Positions 36,527 through 46,602 of a stretch of DNA of 64,000 bases are shown here, piece by piece. Below the pieces are notes generated by a model. It was not told the origin of the DNA. It saw nothing but the letters and a program-made list of their open reading frames with translations, and did not search any database. Positions within the stretch are counted from its first letter, which is position 1. Each line of letters starts with the position of its first letter. The position numbers were made by a program, and so were the translations under genes. Source of the stretch: Gimesia alba (GTDB lineage: Bacteria > Planctomycetota > Planctomycetia > Planctomycetales > Planctomycetaceae); NCBI RefSeq assembly GCF_007744675.1, contig NZ_CP036269.1:7571917-7635916 (forward strand), given 5' to 3'.

Positions 36527-37563
36527 GTACGGCTGAATTAACACAAACCGCGGTTGTGAATTATGCGCCGGAAGCAAATTCTGTCGAATTACAGGACATT
36601 CCCGTTCCTGAGATTGGACCAGATGAGGTATTGCTTGAAGTTTCTGCTGTGGGAGTTTGCGGCAGCGACCTACATCAATGGACGGCCGACCATAGCTGGC
36701 CTGTGAATTATCCGGTTGTACTGGGTCACGAATTTGCCGGGACGATTTCCAAGGCAGGAGATCTGGTAAAAAACTGGTCTATAGGAGATCGCGTTGTCAG
36801 TGAGACGGCAGCCATCATCGATCCCGACAACCCAATGTCACGTGAAGGCCGCTATAATCTGGATCCCACCCGCAAAGGGTTTGGATACGGCGTTAATGGC
36901 GCCATGACTCGTTTTGTGCGCGTTCCAGCACGCTGTCTGCATCACGTTCCTGACAGTCTGACATTAGAAAAAGCAGCGCTGACCGAACCGTGTTGTGTTG
37001 CCTATAACGCGGTCGTGATGAATGGAGATATTCAACCTGGAGACCGGATTGTGGTCTTTGGCCCCGGCCCCATCGGGTTACTTTGTGCTGCCATGGCTCG
37101 CTTACAAGGAGCTGAAGTCGCTGTAGTCGGTCTGGAGCGAGACAAAGGACGCTTGGAAATCGCCGAGCGGTTTTATGGCTGTCAGCCGATTATCGAAGGG
37201 CTGGATGACTGGACACTGGAGACAGATGGCTTGGGCGTTAATGGCGTTGTGGACGCAGCTGGCGTATCAGTCACTTTGAAAAAGTCGCTGGAAATTGTCC
37301 GTCCAGGTGGCTGGATCAGCAAAGTCGGCTGGGGGCCTCAACCACTGGGTTTCTCTCTGGATCCGCTGGTTCAAAAAAATATCCGTCTGCAAGGCAGCTT
37401 CAGTCATAACTGGCCGATCTGGGAACGCGTGATTCGGTTGCTGACAACGGGTCAGTTGAATATTGAACCCATCATCGGTGGGATCTGGTCATTGAGTGAC
37501 TGGCACACCGCCTTTGAAACTATGCATTCCGGTGAAATCGTCAAAGCGGTGCTCACTCCCTGA
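36523..37563 (+). CDS. zinc-dependent MDR dehydrogenase (sugar/polyol type)
   Basis: A 346-residue medium-chain dehydrogenase/reductase. The catalytic zinc region is VGVCGSDLHQW and LGHEFAGTI; the Rossmann segment is IVVFGPGPIGLLCAAMARLQG. LGVNGVVDAAG and WGPQPLGF follow. Like sorbitol- and threonine-dehydrogenase relatives, it probably oxidises a secondary alcohol on a sugar or sugar acid with NAD. A four-cysteine structural zinc loop is not evident. It is translationally coupled to the HPS/KGPDC-like gene and precedes the isomerase by 70 bases. Confidence 0.86.
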   Translation: MSTAELTQTAVVNYAPEANSVELQDIPVPEIGPDEVLLEVSAVGVCGSDLHQWTADHSWPVNYPVVLGHEFAGTISKAGDLVKNWSIGDRVVSETAAIIDPDNPMSREGRYNLDPTRKGFGYGVNGAMTRFVRVPARCLHHVPDSLTLEKAALTEPCCVAYNAVVMNGDIQPGDRIVVFGPGPIGLLCAAMARLQGAEVAVVGLERDKGRLEIAERFYGCQPIIEGLDDWTLETDGLGVNGVVDAAGVSVTLKKSLEIVRPGGWISKVGWGPQPLGFSLDPLVQKNIRLQGSFSHNWPIWERVIRLLTTGQLNIEPIIGGIWSLSDWHTAFETMHSGEIVKAVLTP

Positions 37564-37633
37564 AACAGACAGTCTCTGACTCGGTTTTTCAAATTAACAA
37601 CACTGATAAACCTGACCGTATTTCAATTCTGAC

Positions 37634-38530
37634 TTGATGGAACTTTTCATGCCAAAACTAGCTGCATTTCCCAAAGCCTTTATGGACGAATTATGCCTTT
37701 CCGGAGAGATGACCCTTCGACAGTGGATTGATCTGGCTGCAACCCTGGATATTGATGGGTTGGAATTTTATGCCGGCTTTCTGGAAATGAAGGACAAAAA
37801 TTTCTGGCCGGAAGCCAAAAAAATGGCCACCGATCAGGGACTGGAAATTCCGATGATGTGTTGTTCTCCAGACTTCACACACCCGGATGAAGCGTTTCGC
37901 AACGAGCAGATTGAGCATGAAAAGTTCTGGATGGAAATGACGGCAGCTCTGGGTGGAAAATACTGTCGCGTCCTCTCAGGTCAGAGACGGCCAGAAGTTT
38001 CGCGCGAGGAAGGCATTCAGTATGCCGTCTCTTCGATTGAGGCCTGTCTCCCTCTGGCCGAAGAATTGGGAATCACTCTGATTATTGAAAATCATTATAA
38101 AGATAATTACTGGGACTACCCAGAATTTGCACAGATGGCGGATGTCTTTTGTGATCTTGTCTCACTAATCGATTCGCCCTGGTTCGGCGTCAACTATGAT
38201 CCCAGTAACACGATTCTGGCGGGTGAAGATCCTTTGGAATTACTGGCACGTATCAAAGACCGCGTCGTGACCATGCATGCCAGTGATCGCTACCTGATTG
38301 AAGGCACCATTGAGGATTTACGTAAAGAAGAAAACAGTCTCGGTTATGCCAGCCGACTCAGCCATGGGGTAATCGGAAAAGGGTTGAATGACTACGACAC
38401 GATCTTTTCCCAACTCAAAGAAGTCGGCTTTGATAGCTGGATCAGCATAGAAGATGGGGTGAACGGGATGGAAGAACTCCAGGAAAGTGTGGCTTTTCTC
38501 AGAGCCAAAATGGCACAATACTGGGGATAA
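37634..38530 (+). CDS. sugar phosphate isomerase/epimerase (TIM barrel)
   Basis: A 298-residue xylose-isomerase-like TIM-barrel protein. Metal-site signatures are LIIENHYKDNYW (Glu), NYDPSNTILAGEDP (Asp), VVTMHASDRYL (His) and WISIEDGVNG (Glu). Members epimerise or isomerise ketoses, hexuronates or inositol derivatives. It is the third gene of the sugar operon and has no export signal. With the aldolase/decarboxylase and dehydrogenase upstream, it suggests a pathway that converts a keto-sugar acid to a pentulose or hexulose phosphate. Confidence 0.85.
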   Translation: MMELFMPKLAAFPKAFMDELCLSGEMTLRQWIDLAATLDIDGLEFYAGFLEMKDKNFWPEAKKMATDQGLEIPMMCCSPDFTHPDEAFRNEQIEHEKFWMEMTAALGGKYCRVLSGQRRPEVSREEGIQYAVSSIEACLPLAEELGITLIIENHYKDNYWDYPEFAQMADVFCDLVSLIDSPWFGVNYDPSNTILAGEDPLELLARIKDRVVTMHASDRYLIEGTIEDLRKEENSLGYASRLSHGVIGKGLNDYDTIFSQLKEVGFDSWISIEDGVNGMEELQESVAFLRAKMAQYWG

Positions 38531-38536
38531 TTCCGT

Positions 38537-38600
38537 TTTTACCATCAAATGGCGCAATTTGGTAAAATAGAGCATATACAAGGTATTGCATCTACCTTGT
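38537..38600 (+). repeat. two tandem hairpins after the sugar operon
   Basis: TTTTACCA (38537-38544) pairs with TGGTAAAA (38560-38567), and ACAAGGTA (38578-38585) pairs with TACCTTGT (38593-38600). Both stems are perfect 8-bp. They follow the isomerase stop by seven bases, so they may terminate or stabilise the operon message. No T-run follows the second stem. Confidence 0.5.
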
Positions 38601-38775
38601 AACAGAAGTATTCTATATACATCTGGCTTCTATAACGAGTGCGGCGTAATGCACTATGTCTATCTGACCAGACATCCTGAGTTACCTGCCCCCGTTCCTC
38701 TATATCGATCACAATCTGTTGCGTTTCAACGATTGTACATCATCGCCTTTTGAAAACTGGTAGAACCGAGCCCTT

Positions 38776-40200
38776 ATGTTGGTCCTCATTCGTAAATTAA
38801 ATTCCGTCGCGTTCCTGATCACCATCACATTAATTCTGACTGGATGCGGAGGATCGGATAATTCCAGTCAACGTCGGGCGAATTCGAATCCCTTTGCTCC
38901 TGTTGGCAACAACTCTGCGCCGTCACGTTCACGTTCAACTCAGATGTCAAAAGCAACACCCAAAAAACGGCCCGCAACTGAACAATCAACTGCTGCTTCA
39001 CCTGTGGCAGCAAAAGAGAAATTACAGCAGAAACCGGAACCGATGGCTCCGGGTACTAATATCATTAGCGAAACAAGAAAACGGACTCTGGATAGCAAAA
39101 ATCCGGGAGTCGCCATCATTGTACAGGGTGTAAGTGGTAATGAAGTCATGGCGCTGCCTATTCTCAAGCAGAATCTCCGCTCCTCGACTTTAAAACCATC
39201 CACTATCGAATTGCAAAAGCAGGAGCCATCAGCAGAATCTGGCTCAAAAGATGATTTTGAGCACTTCGTATTTGGTAAGCAGCTAGTCCTCGTCGTGCGT
39301 CCTATCCCTGCAGACCTGTTTGCGTTCGCCCAGAAACTCAAATGGGGCAAAGTTAAAGAAATCGATCTCCAAAACAGGATTATCACCGTCGACACTCAAC
39401 TTCAGGAACTGAATGCACTGGCAGTCAGGAATCAAGCAAAATCTATGCAGGCAGATCCTTCTGTGAAGGTTTCGGCAAACGCGAATTCAATGAAATCAAT
39501 TGAAGAGCCAGTTCCCGTAAAACCAACAGTAAAACAACCTGATCCCAAGCCAGAAAAATCTGACAAGGAAATGAATGATCGGGACTTAAAACCACGTCCC
39601 GGCGAAGAAACCATTGACTGGGCACTGCGTGTGATTGCCGGAACCAGTTCGTTTGCCCATGACACAGCCTGCAAAGAATTAGCCAGCATGAAGCCCGACA
39701 GCGATCATCTGCAACGCGTTTCTTCCGTTCTGGCTGAAACGTTACCATTAGCCAAAGAAGGCTTCCGCATGAAAGAACATGTGAATGCCATGGCTGTCTG
39801 GCAGACCGATGAAGCAACAAGAGCATTTGCCACATTATTGGCAAATGAAAAATTGATTCTGGTACGTAAAGAAATTATTGGTCTTCTGCCTACCATTCAT
39901 TCAGAGACCACTGCAGATGTGCTCATCGGCCGCTTATCCAATCGTGCAGACTTGAAAGATGCCCGCAGGGCACTCAAGATCATGGGACCAATCGCAGAAA
40001 AACCAGTCCTCGAACTTTTGAGTCATCCCGATTCTTCAATGCGAATTGAAGCCTGCAAAATTTTGCAAGCCATCGGAACCCAGGAAGCAATCGAGGCACT
40101 GAAAAAACAAACGGAAACGGAAGAATCAGACGTCGTCAAAAAATTGATTTCGGAAACACAAACGGACATTGAAAAGAAAATCACGTCCCAGGAAAATTAA
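38776..40200 (+). CDS. HEAT-repeat lipoprotein
   Basis: A 474-residue protein with a lipoprotein signal: hydrophobic residues 11-23 and lipobox LTGC with Cys24. Residues 25-90 are Ser/Pro/Lys-rich and disordered. A middle domain (about 95-210) has no known match (FVFGKQLVLVVRPIPADLFAF). The C-terminal 190 residues are HEAT-like helix repeats (ETTADVLIGRLSNRADLKDA and similar). It is probably anchored in the outer membrane or inner membrane and used as a scaffold. It is transcribed alone. Confidence 0.8.
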   Translation: MLVLIRKLNSVAFLITITLILTGCGGSDNSSQRRANSNPFAPVGNNSAPSRSRSTQMSKATPKKRPATEQSTAASPVAAKEKLQQKPEPMAPGTNIISETRKRTLDSKNPGVAIIVQGVSGNEVMALPILKQNLRSSTLKPSTIELQKQEPSAESGSKDDFEHFVFGKQLVLVVRPIPADLFAFAQKLKWGKVKEIDLQNRIITVDTQLQELNALAVRNQAKSMQADPSVKVSANANSMKSIEEPVPVKPTVKQPDPKPEKSDKEMNDRDLKPRPGEETIDWALRVIAGTSSFAHDTACKELASMKPDSDHLQRVSSVLAETLPLAKEGFRMKEHVNAMAVWQTDEATRAFATLLANEKLILVRKEIIGLLPTIHSETTADVLIGRLSNRADLKDARRALKIMGPIAEKPVLELLSHPDSSMRIEACKILQAIGTQEAIEALKKQTETEESDVVKKLISETQTDIEKKITSQEN

Positions 40201-40254
40201 TTCCTCACGTAGATTCATTGCCAGTTCATGGTTCCATTCACTGAGGGGTGCCTG

Positions 40255-42030
40255 CTAATAACCGGCTGCAGCGCCATGTTTGCGGGAATCACTGTGGCCG
40301 CGTAAACCATCTGGTTGCCGGGAGACAGCCTGCGTCGCTGCCAGGCTGGAACTCTTTTTCGGCACGTGTCCCAACTGCTTCAGTTTCCCACCCACCTGCT
40401 CAAATAATTTATTTTCTATCAGTAGATCCTCAGGTACCCACTGATGGTGAATCCGCGGCGACTCGACCGCCTGCTCCGGATTCATTCCAAACACAATCAT
40501 GTTGAGTAGAACCTGCAGTGTACTGGAAATAATTCTAGGACCACCAGACGCACCTGCAGAAAATACAGCTTTTCCGTCTTTGACGGCAATCGTTGGCGAC
40601 ATGCTGGAGAGTGGTTTTTTGCCAGGTTCGATTTCATTTGCTTTACCCTGGATCAGACCGAAGGCATTCGGCTTCCCTGAAATGGCGGCAAAGTCGTCCA
40701 TTTCATTATTCAACACAATCCCATATTTAGGGACCACTACATAACTACCAAACGTCAGATTAATGGTTTCGGTACAAGCTACGGCATTTCCCGCAGAATC
40801 CATCACTGAAAAATGACTGGTCCCTGCATCCTGGGGAGGCAAATAACGACCGTAGTCTTTCAATGCTTTTGTTTTCTTTGAGTCAATCCGTGAAGCCAGC
40901 CGATCTGCATATTTTTTGTCTGTCAGTCTTTGAATGGGTACGGGAACAAAATCCGCATCCCCCAGATATTCAGCCCGATCTGCAAATGCATGTTTCATAA
41001 CCTCTACTAACAAATGGATTTGCTGAGGTGAGTGATATTCCATTTTCCCGAAAGGCTGGTTCAAGAGCTGCTTTTCCAGAGAATGAATCATGTTAAACGA
41101 TTCAATAATTGCGATGCCTCCACTGGAAGGGGGAGGCATCGTGATAATTGTATATCCGTTAAAGGTGGTCGAGAGCGGTTTTCGGATCACGGGTTGAGTT
41201 TCAATTAAATCTTTGTGAGTCAAAATGCCACCACTCTGCTTGCCACAAGTGGCAATAATGGCATCGGCAACCGGTCCTTCGTAAAAGCCAGCGTGCCCTT
41301 TTTCAGCGATTAATTCCAGGGCTTTCAGTTGCGGGCTGAAGAAACGGTCTTTCTCGCTCCAAGGCTTGCCGTGATTCAAATACTCGTCAATTAGCGTCTG
41401 AAATCGATCGGGATCTAATGTCCCATTCTTGATTCGCTTTAACATCGAGCTTTGCACCGATCGCATATGGCCATTGATAGGCACCCCTCTGCGGGCCATC
41501 AAAATCGCTGGCTGCATCACCGTTTTCAGATCCAGCGTTCCATATTCTTTCACAGCATAGCACAACCCGGCCACGGTGCATGGGACAGCAACTGCCAACG
41601 GCCCTTGACGACTTGCAAGCTGACGCTGCTTGTCAGTACCCGGCAATTTGGCATACATCTCCGGAGTCGCAGCTGCAGGCGCACGCTCCCGGTAATCGAT
41701 GACGGTCGATTTTTGTTGCTCTGCATCCCAGATCACCATAAAGCCCCCGCCACCTAAGCCGCAACTGGCTGGTCTGAGGACGGAAAGCGCAAAGGAAGTC
41801 GCCACGGCCGCATCCACAACATTGCCACCTGCTTTCAAAATGGACACTCCGGCAGCACTTGCTAACGGGTGATCTGCGGCAACGACTGCGTTCTGATAAG
41901 CCGGCTTCTCCTGTACAGTGGGAGGCGTTTCAGAATACCCGGGTTGTATTGTCGCCAACTGAACCGACAAAACCACAAGACATAAGATACTACTCGAAAA
42001 TGACTTACGCTTCATGCAATTCAGGAACAT
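40255..42030 (-). CDS. ggt: gamma-glutamyltransferase
   Basis: A 591-residue exported enzyme that cleaves or transfers the gamma-glutamyl group of glutathione-like peptides. AAAGG six bases before the ATG at 42030 supports this start; a further ATG at 42123 adds 31 non-signal residues. The signal peptide is residues 7-31. The precursor processes itself at the Thr in DAGTSHFSVMD; other landmarks are GGNVVDAAVATSFALSV, CGLGGGGFMV, YRERAP and TFGSYVVVPKYGIVLNNEMD. The C-terminus is Ser/Lys-rich and short of known motifs. Confidence 0.92.
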   Translation of the reverse strand: MFLNCMKRKSFSSSILCLVVLSVQLATIQPGYSETPPTVQEKPAYQNAVVAADHPLASAAGVSILKAGGNVVDAAVATSFALSVLRPASCGLGGGGFMVIWDAEQQKSTVIDYRERAPAAATPEMYAKLPGTDKQRQLASRQGPLAVAVPCTVAGLCYAVKEYGTLDLKTVMQPAILMARRGVPINGHMRSVQSSMLKRIKNGTLDPDRFQTLIDEYLNHGKPWSEKDRFFSPQLKALELIAEKGHAGFYEGPVADAIIATCGKQSGGILTHKDLIETQPVIRKPLSTTFNGYTIITMPPPSSGGIAIIESFNMIHSLEKQLLNQPFGKMEYHSPQQIHLLVEVMKHAFADRAEYLGDADFVPVPIQRLTDKKYADRLASRIDSKKTKALKDYGRYLPPQDAGTSHFSVMDSAGNAVACTETINLTFGSYVVVPKYGIVLNNEMDDFAAISGKPNAFGLIQGKANEIEPGKKPLSSMSPTIAVKDGKAVFSAGASGGPRIISSTLQVLLNMIVFGMNPEQAVESPRIHHQWVPEDLLIENKLFEQVGGKLKQLGHVPKKSSSLAATQAVSRQPDGLRGHSDSRKHGAAAGY

Positions 42031-42299
42031 AGTGGGCCTTTTATAACGTTTTTTCAGCAGGCGTTTAAATGTAGTAAAAACGAAGCAGACAATTGGTTTC
42101 TGCCGCTCGAAGTCTGGTTTCACTCTGATTATACTATGCGGCTTGTCCAGATTGATTTCCAGATCGAATACAGGAAATTTCTTTCAGATAGTGCATCCTG
42201 GAAGAACCCTTGAATTCAGATCATTGAACTGTGACCTCTCATTCTGCATCACAAAGAGAGCAGAAGGTCGGTTCTATTAAGAATATTAGCTGCAATATC

Positions 42300-43610
42300 A
42301 TGACACTCAGCAAACTCAAATCTCCGAAAACTGATAAAACATGCCAACTGGTCACGTTAGGCTGTAAGGTCAATCAGTACGAAACTCAACTCGTAAAAGA
42401 AGCGCTAGAGAAAAACGGTTATCGCGAGGCGACAGAGACGGAGACCGCAGATCTCTGCGTCGTGAATACCTGCACGGTCACAGCGACAGGCGATTCGAAG
42501 GGCCGCAAGCTGATTCGTCAGCTCTCGAAGAACAATCCCGGGACGAAAATTCTCGTCATGGGCTGCTATGCCACGCGCGATCCGAAAACGGTTTCTGAGC
42601 TGCCCAGCGTGTTTGAAGTGGTGACCGATAAGCGGGAACTGCCTGATGTTCTGGAGCGGCACGGAATCGTTGATATGCCCACCGGTATTTCTGAATTTGA
42701 AGGGCGCAAACGAGCTTATGTGAAAGTTCAGGATGGCTGTATCCTGCGTTGCACCTACTGCATCATTCCGCAAGTACGTCCGGGCTTACAAAGTCGCTCA
42801 CCTGAGGACATTGAAGAAGAGGTCCGCCGCCTGGTCGGAAATGGATTCAAAGAAATTGTGCTCACAGGAATTCATGTCGGCCATTTTGGTGTCGATACCA
42901 CACGCGGTAAATCCGGAAAGCCTCCTTTCCGGCTCTGGCACCTGTTTCGCAAGCTGGATCAGATCCCCGGTGACTGGCGGATGCGGCTCTCCAGCGTGGA
43001 AACAGCAGAAATCAATGATGATTTTATTTCTGCAGCCGCGGATTGCGAACATCTTTGCCCCCAGTTTCACCCCTCACTTCAAAGTGGATCGGATACGGTC
43101 TTGCGACGAATGAAACGTCGATATTATGTCAGTCGTTTTCTGGAAAAATTGCAGATGATGCGGGAACGACTGGACCATCCCTCATTTACGACGGACGTCA
43201 TCGTTGGATTTCCAGGTGAAACAGATGCAGAATTTGAAGAGACGCTGCGTGCCTGCCAGGAAGCTGCATTCATGAAAATTCATATTTTCCCATTCAGCGC
43301 CCGAAAAGGGACTCCCGCGGCTACTTATGAAAATCAGGTTTCTCCGGAAATTCGTCAGGAACGCTGCCAGCAACTGGCTGATCTCGAACGGCAATTAGCA
43401 CAAAATTTCTATCGTACTTTGATTGATCGTGATCTGGAGGTTTTGATCGAACGCAAGTGTGACGAGCAGCCTGGCTGGGTTCGGGGAACAGATCGCTGGT
43501 ATGCCCCGGTCCTCTGTCGTGGTTCAAAAGCGGACCTGGGAAATTTTGTAGCAGTGCGCGGTCAGCAGGATCACCGTGAATATCTTGAAGCGGACCGCAT
43601 TTCACCATAG
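42300..43610 (+). CDS. mtaB: MiaB/MtaB-type tRNA methylthiotransferase
   Basis: A 436-residue radical SAM enzyme from the ATG at 42300 (MTLSKLKSPK). An in-frame ATG at 42231 would add 23 residues. LVTLGCKVNQYETQLVKEAL and VVNTCTVTATGDSK carry the N-terminal Fe-S cysteines, and GCILRCTYCIIPQVRP carries the radical SAM CxxxCxxC. TTDVIVGFPGETDAEFEET and FPFSARKGTPAA follow. The TLGCKVNQYE form places it nearer to MtaB (threonylcarbamoyladenosine methylthiolation) than MiaB. The C-terminal TRAM-like part is short. Confidence 0.87.
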   Translation: MTLSKLKSPKTDKTCQLVTLGCKVNQYETQLVKEALEKNGYREATETETADLCVVNTCTVTATGDSKGRKLIRQLSKNNPGTKILVMGCYATRDPKTVSELPSVFEVVTDKRELPDVLERHGIVDMPTGISEFEGRKRAYVKVQDGCILRCTYCIIPQVRPGLQSRSPEDIEEEVRRLVGNGFKEIVLTGIHVGHFGVDTTRGKSGKPPFRLWHLFRKLDQIPGDWRMRLSSVETAEINDDFISAAADCEHLCPQFHPSLQSGSDTVLRRMKRRYYVSRFLEKLQMMRERLDHPSFTTDVIVGFPGETDAEFEETLRACQEAAFMKIHIFPFSARKGTPAATYENQVSPEIRQERCQQLADLERQLAQNFYRTLIDRDLEVLIERKCDEQPGWVRGTDRWYAPVLCRGSKADLGNFVAVRGQQDHREYLEADRISP

Positions 43611-43699
43611 TTGGTATCAAACCCATTTCAATCACAGCTTGTCCCCAAATCATTAAAAAGCGACACCGAGTTCATTTCAGTTATAAAGAAAGCGTTTGC

Positions 43700-44368
43700 G
43701 TGGCTGTATTAATTGCGATTGAAGGCATTGATGGTTCAGGTAAAGGAACACAAGCAAGCCGACTGCATGCCAGATGTGAGGCAGAAGGAATTACTTCAAG
43801 CCTGATTGGGTTTCCCCGTTATGATCAAACTTTATTCGGAAAGTCGATTGGAGATTTTCTGAATGGACGCTTTGGCGCTCTTGATGAAGTCCACCCATTT
43901 CTGGCGTCGCTGCTTTATGCAGGAGATCGATTTGAATCGCGCGATCATATTCTTGAAATGATCGAGGCAAATCAGATTGTCATTTTTGATCGCTATATCT
44001 CTTCCAATATCGCGCATCAGGGAGCAAAACTTTCTGGAGACGAGCGTGCTGAATTTATTCAGTGGATCGAACAAATTGAATATGAAATTTACAACATGCC
44101 TCGGCTGGATCTGACAGTTCTGCTAGATTTGCCTGCTGACCATGCTCAAAAACTGGTCGCAGAAAAACAGGCACGCTCCTATACCGATAAAGTAGCCGAC
44201 CTGCAGGAAGCCGACCAGTCCTACCTAGCCAATGTCAGACAGGTCTATCAGCAACTGGCTGATCAAAATCAGCATTGGCAAAAAATTGATAGTCTGCAGG
44301 AAGGCCAACTCCGGTCCATCGAAGAGATCGGGAACGAAATCTGGTCTCATGTTGCCAGCTTAGTCTGA
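43700..44368 (+). CDS. tmk: thymidylate kinase-like protein
   Basis: A 222-residue P-loop kinase starting at GTG 43700. IAIEGIDGSGKGTQA is the Walker A with the residue order of dTMP kinase, and IFDRYISSNIAHQGAKL is the DR-Y motif for substrate binding. LTVLLDLPADHA matches the Walker B strand and YTDKVADL gives the lid region. It would phosphorylate dTMP to dTDP. The MtaB gene lies 89 bases upstream on the same strand. Confidence 0.88.
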   Translation: MAVLIAIEGIDGSGKGTQASRLHARCEAEGITSSLIGFPRYDQTLFGKSIGDFLNGRFGALDEVHPFLASLLYAGDRFESRDHILEMIEANQIVIFDRYISSNIAHQGAKLSGDERAEFIQWIEQIEYEIYNMPRLDLTVLLDLPADHAQKLVAEKQARSYTDKVADLQEADQSYLANVRQVYQQLADQNQHWQKIDSLQEGQLRSIEEIGNEIWSHVASLV

Positions 44369-44529
44369 AGCAGCGTCACACATTCAGACCTTTGTCCAGC
44401 GACTATTTGAACACAAACAGATGCTGGTTCAATCTTAATGGAAGCTGAATAGAAAATACACTTGACCCTCTACTGGAAGAGCCTGTCTAATATCAATGTT
44501 CTTTGATCTTTGGAAGGGAGACAGGAATA

Positions 44530-44829
44530 GTGAAACGCGCTCCAAGCCAACTCACATTACGGGAAATGTTCTCCGACACGGAGCGACTTGCCTCGGAATT
44601 GATTGAGCATCTGGAATTAGGATTTATCCCCACGAACGAACAATTAATCCGCCTGGTCCGTGAGGTACCTGAAGGGGTTGAGAAACGACGTGTGGAAGAT
44701 ATCAGCGTGCGCAATCAGGTTGCTGAGTTACTGAAATGCGATCAATTTACGCAAGAGGTTTTCGAGAAACTGGATGCCTACCTGAAAGCCATTGACCAAT
44801 CCATCAACAAAATTATTGATGGTGAATAA
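44530..44829 (+). CDS. small helical hypothetical protein
   Basis: A 99-residue helical protein from the GTG at 44530, which has GGGAG at 44516-44520 upstream; a TTG at 44503 would extend it by nine residues. It is acidic, with an amphipathic pattern (LASELIEHLELGFIPTNEQL), and no Cys cluster, signal or membrane helix. It ends four bases from the convergent stop of the FAD-enzyme gene. No family recognised. Confidence 0.65.
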   Translation: MKRAPSQLTLREMFSDTERLASELIEHLELGFIPTNEQLIRLVREVPEGVEKRRVEDISVRNQVAELLKCDQFTQEVFEKLDAYLKAIDQSINKIIDGE

Positions 44830-44832
44830 TTC

Positions 44833-46440
44833 TTAAACAGTCGCGGATCCAAGGGGTGCGAATTGAGCCACCAGTTTTTTCGCACTAAGCAAGCCATCCA
44901 CTGCCGCTGAAACAATACCTCCTGCATAACCGGCCCCCTCACCCACTGGGTATAAACCACGAAAGCCAGGAGTTTGATAGGTTTCACGGTCTCGATCAAT
45001 GCGGATGGGAGAACTACCACGCATTTCAGGGCCGACTAATACGGCATTCTCTAAAAATGCGCCATGCCACTTTTGATTCATGATCGGTAGGCCATTCTGA
45101 ATCTGTGAAATCACGACTGGGGGCAGGACCTGATTCAAATTTGAAGCGACGACTCCCCTTTGATACGTGCCTTGATATCGAAATCCTGGATCAGTTTTTC
45201 GATCATTCAGAAAATCTGCGGGACGCTGAATAGGACAGTAGTAATTTTTCTCACCTAACTCAAAAGCAACTGCTTCGTATTTTCTCTGGAGCTCAACTCC
45301 TGCCAGAGGATGCTCACTCCCAAATTCTTCGGGATAGATGGTAGTCATGATGCCACTGTTCGCGAACCCGGTATCGTGTCTGGAATTGCTCATGCCATTC
45401 GTACAGAACATCTTGGGCTCTGAAATGCTAGGCATCACAATTCCCCCGGCACACATACAGAATGTATACAGATCACGCTTGCCTTTTGTGATCATCGTAT
45501 AGTCTGCAGCGCCCAGCAGTGAAAGGTATTCATCACGACCATATTTGTGGCTGTTGACCTGCTCTTGAGGCTGTTCGATTCTCAGCCCCAGTTGAAATGC
45601 CTTACGAAACAGGGGGACCCCCAACTCGTATAACATGTGATAAGTATCACGGGCGCTGTGGCCAATTCCCAGAATCACCTGAGATGTTTTAAGATACCCA
45701 GACGATGTCATAACGCCCTGAATCTGACCATTGGCAACATCAATTCCCTCAAGGCGGCACTCAAATCGAAACTCACCACCCAATGCATCAATCTTCCGCC
45801 GAAAGTTTCGACAGATCATGGGAAGCTTGTTACTGCCTAAATGGGGACGATGTTCATAGACGATTGAGGGCCGCGCACCACAATCAACAAAACGCTCCAG
45901 CACCCACTGCACATCAGGTCCACTCAATCGGCAAGTGAGTTTACCATCGCTGAAACAGCCAGCGCCCCCTTCACCAAACAGGTAGTTATTTTCGTTTTGA
46001 AAGTCAGCCCCTTTATCAAAGTGTCTGATCTCGGGAACGCGCTCTTTGACTGGAAAGCCGCGTTCAATAATCAAAGGTCGGTATCCTTTGAGCGCCAGGA
46101 AATATCCGGCCAGCAACCCCGCAGGTCCTGAACCAACAACGACAGGGCGTTCATCAAGTGGTTGCGTGCCAGATTCAGGATCCAGAAAAGGAACTTCCGA
46201 ATAAGCCTGGACAGAGGAATCTTCGCGAAGATTTTTCAGAACGCCTGATTCATCGGGTACCTGGACCTCTGCCGAATAAACAAAGCGTAAGTCCTGGCGC
46301 GAACGGGCATCCAGACTTTTCCTGATGATTCGAAAACTCTGAACTTCTGCGGCCGGAATTCCCAGTTTTTCTGCAATATGAATTGCCAGTTCTTGTTCTG
46401 GAACCTCAACCGGTAAGCGAATATTAGTAACTTTGAGTGA
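44833..46440 (-). CDS. FAD-dependent dehydrogenase (NAD/FAD-utilising, HI0933-like)
   Basis: From the ATG at 46440 (MSLKVTNIRLPVEVPE) the protein is 535 residues. An N-terminal domain of about 90 residues precedes the FAD GxGxxG motif VVGSGPAGLLAGYFLALKG and FPVKERVPEIRHF. The central CRLSGPDVQWVLERFVDCG and GVMTSSGYLKTSQVILGIGHSA are typical of these flavoproteins, and LYPVGEGAGYAGGI closes the FAD site. Its oxidised substrate is unknown. Such proteins are widely conserved and cytoplasmic. Confidence 0.82.
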   Translation of the reverse strand, partial: SLKVTNIRLPVEVPEQELAIHIAEKLGIPAAEVQSFRIIRKSLDARSRQDLRFVYSAEVQVPDESGVLKNLREDSSVQAYSEVPFLDPESGTQPLDERPVVVGSGPAGLLAGYFLALKGYRPLIIERGFPVKERVPEIRHFDKGADFQNENNYLFGEGGAGCFSDGKLTCRLSGPDVQWVLERFVDCGARPSIVYEHRPHLGSNKLPMICRNFRRKIDALGGEFRFECRLEGIDVANGQIQGVMTSSGYLKTSQVILGIGHSARDTYHMLYELGVPLFRKAFQLGLRIEQPQEQVNSHKYGRDEYLSLLGAADYTMITKGKRDLYTFCMCAGGIVMPSISEPKMFCTNGMSNSRHDTGFANSGIMTTIYPEEFGSEHPLAGVELQRKYEAVAFELGEKNYYCPIQRPADFLNDRKTDPGFRYQGTYQRGVVASNLNQVLPPVVISQIQNGLPIMNQKWHGAFLENAVLVGPEMRGSSPIRIDRDRETYQTPGFRGLYPVGEGAGYAGGIVSAAVDGLLSAKKLVAQFAPLGSATV

Positions 46441-46602
46441 CATAGAGCTTAAACCGAAATCAAACGAGCGCAGTAGCAAGGCATGAGATCATGTCGAGCA
46501 ATGCGTCATGTTATACTGCCTTGGTAAGCGATTGCAATTTTGTCACTTCGAAACAATTAGAAAAGCAGAAAAAATTTGAGAGGACGAATTCCCCTCTCAT
46601 CC

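Noticed and set aside
41452-41757. 101-codon plus-strand ORF inside ggt
   Set aside because: Antisense shadow of the gamma-glutamyltransferase gene.
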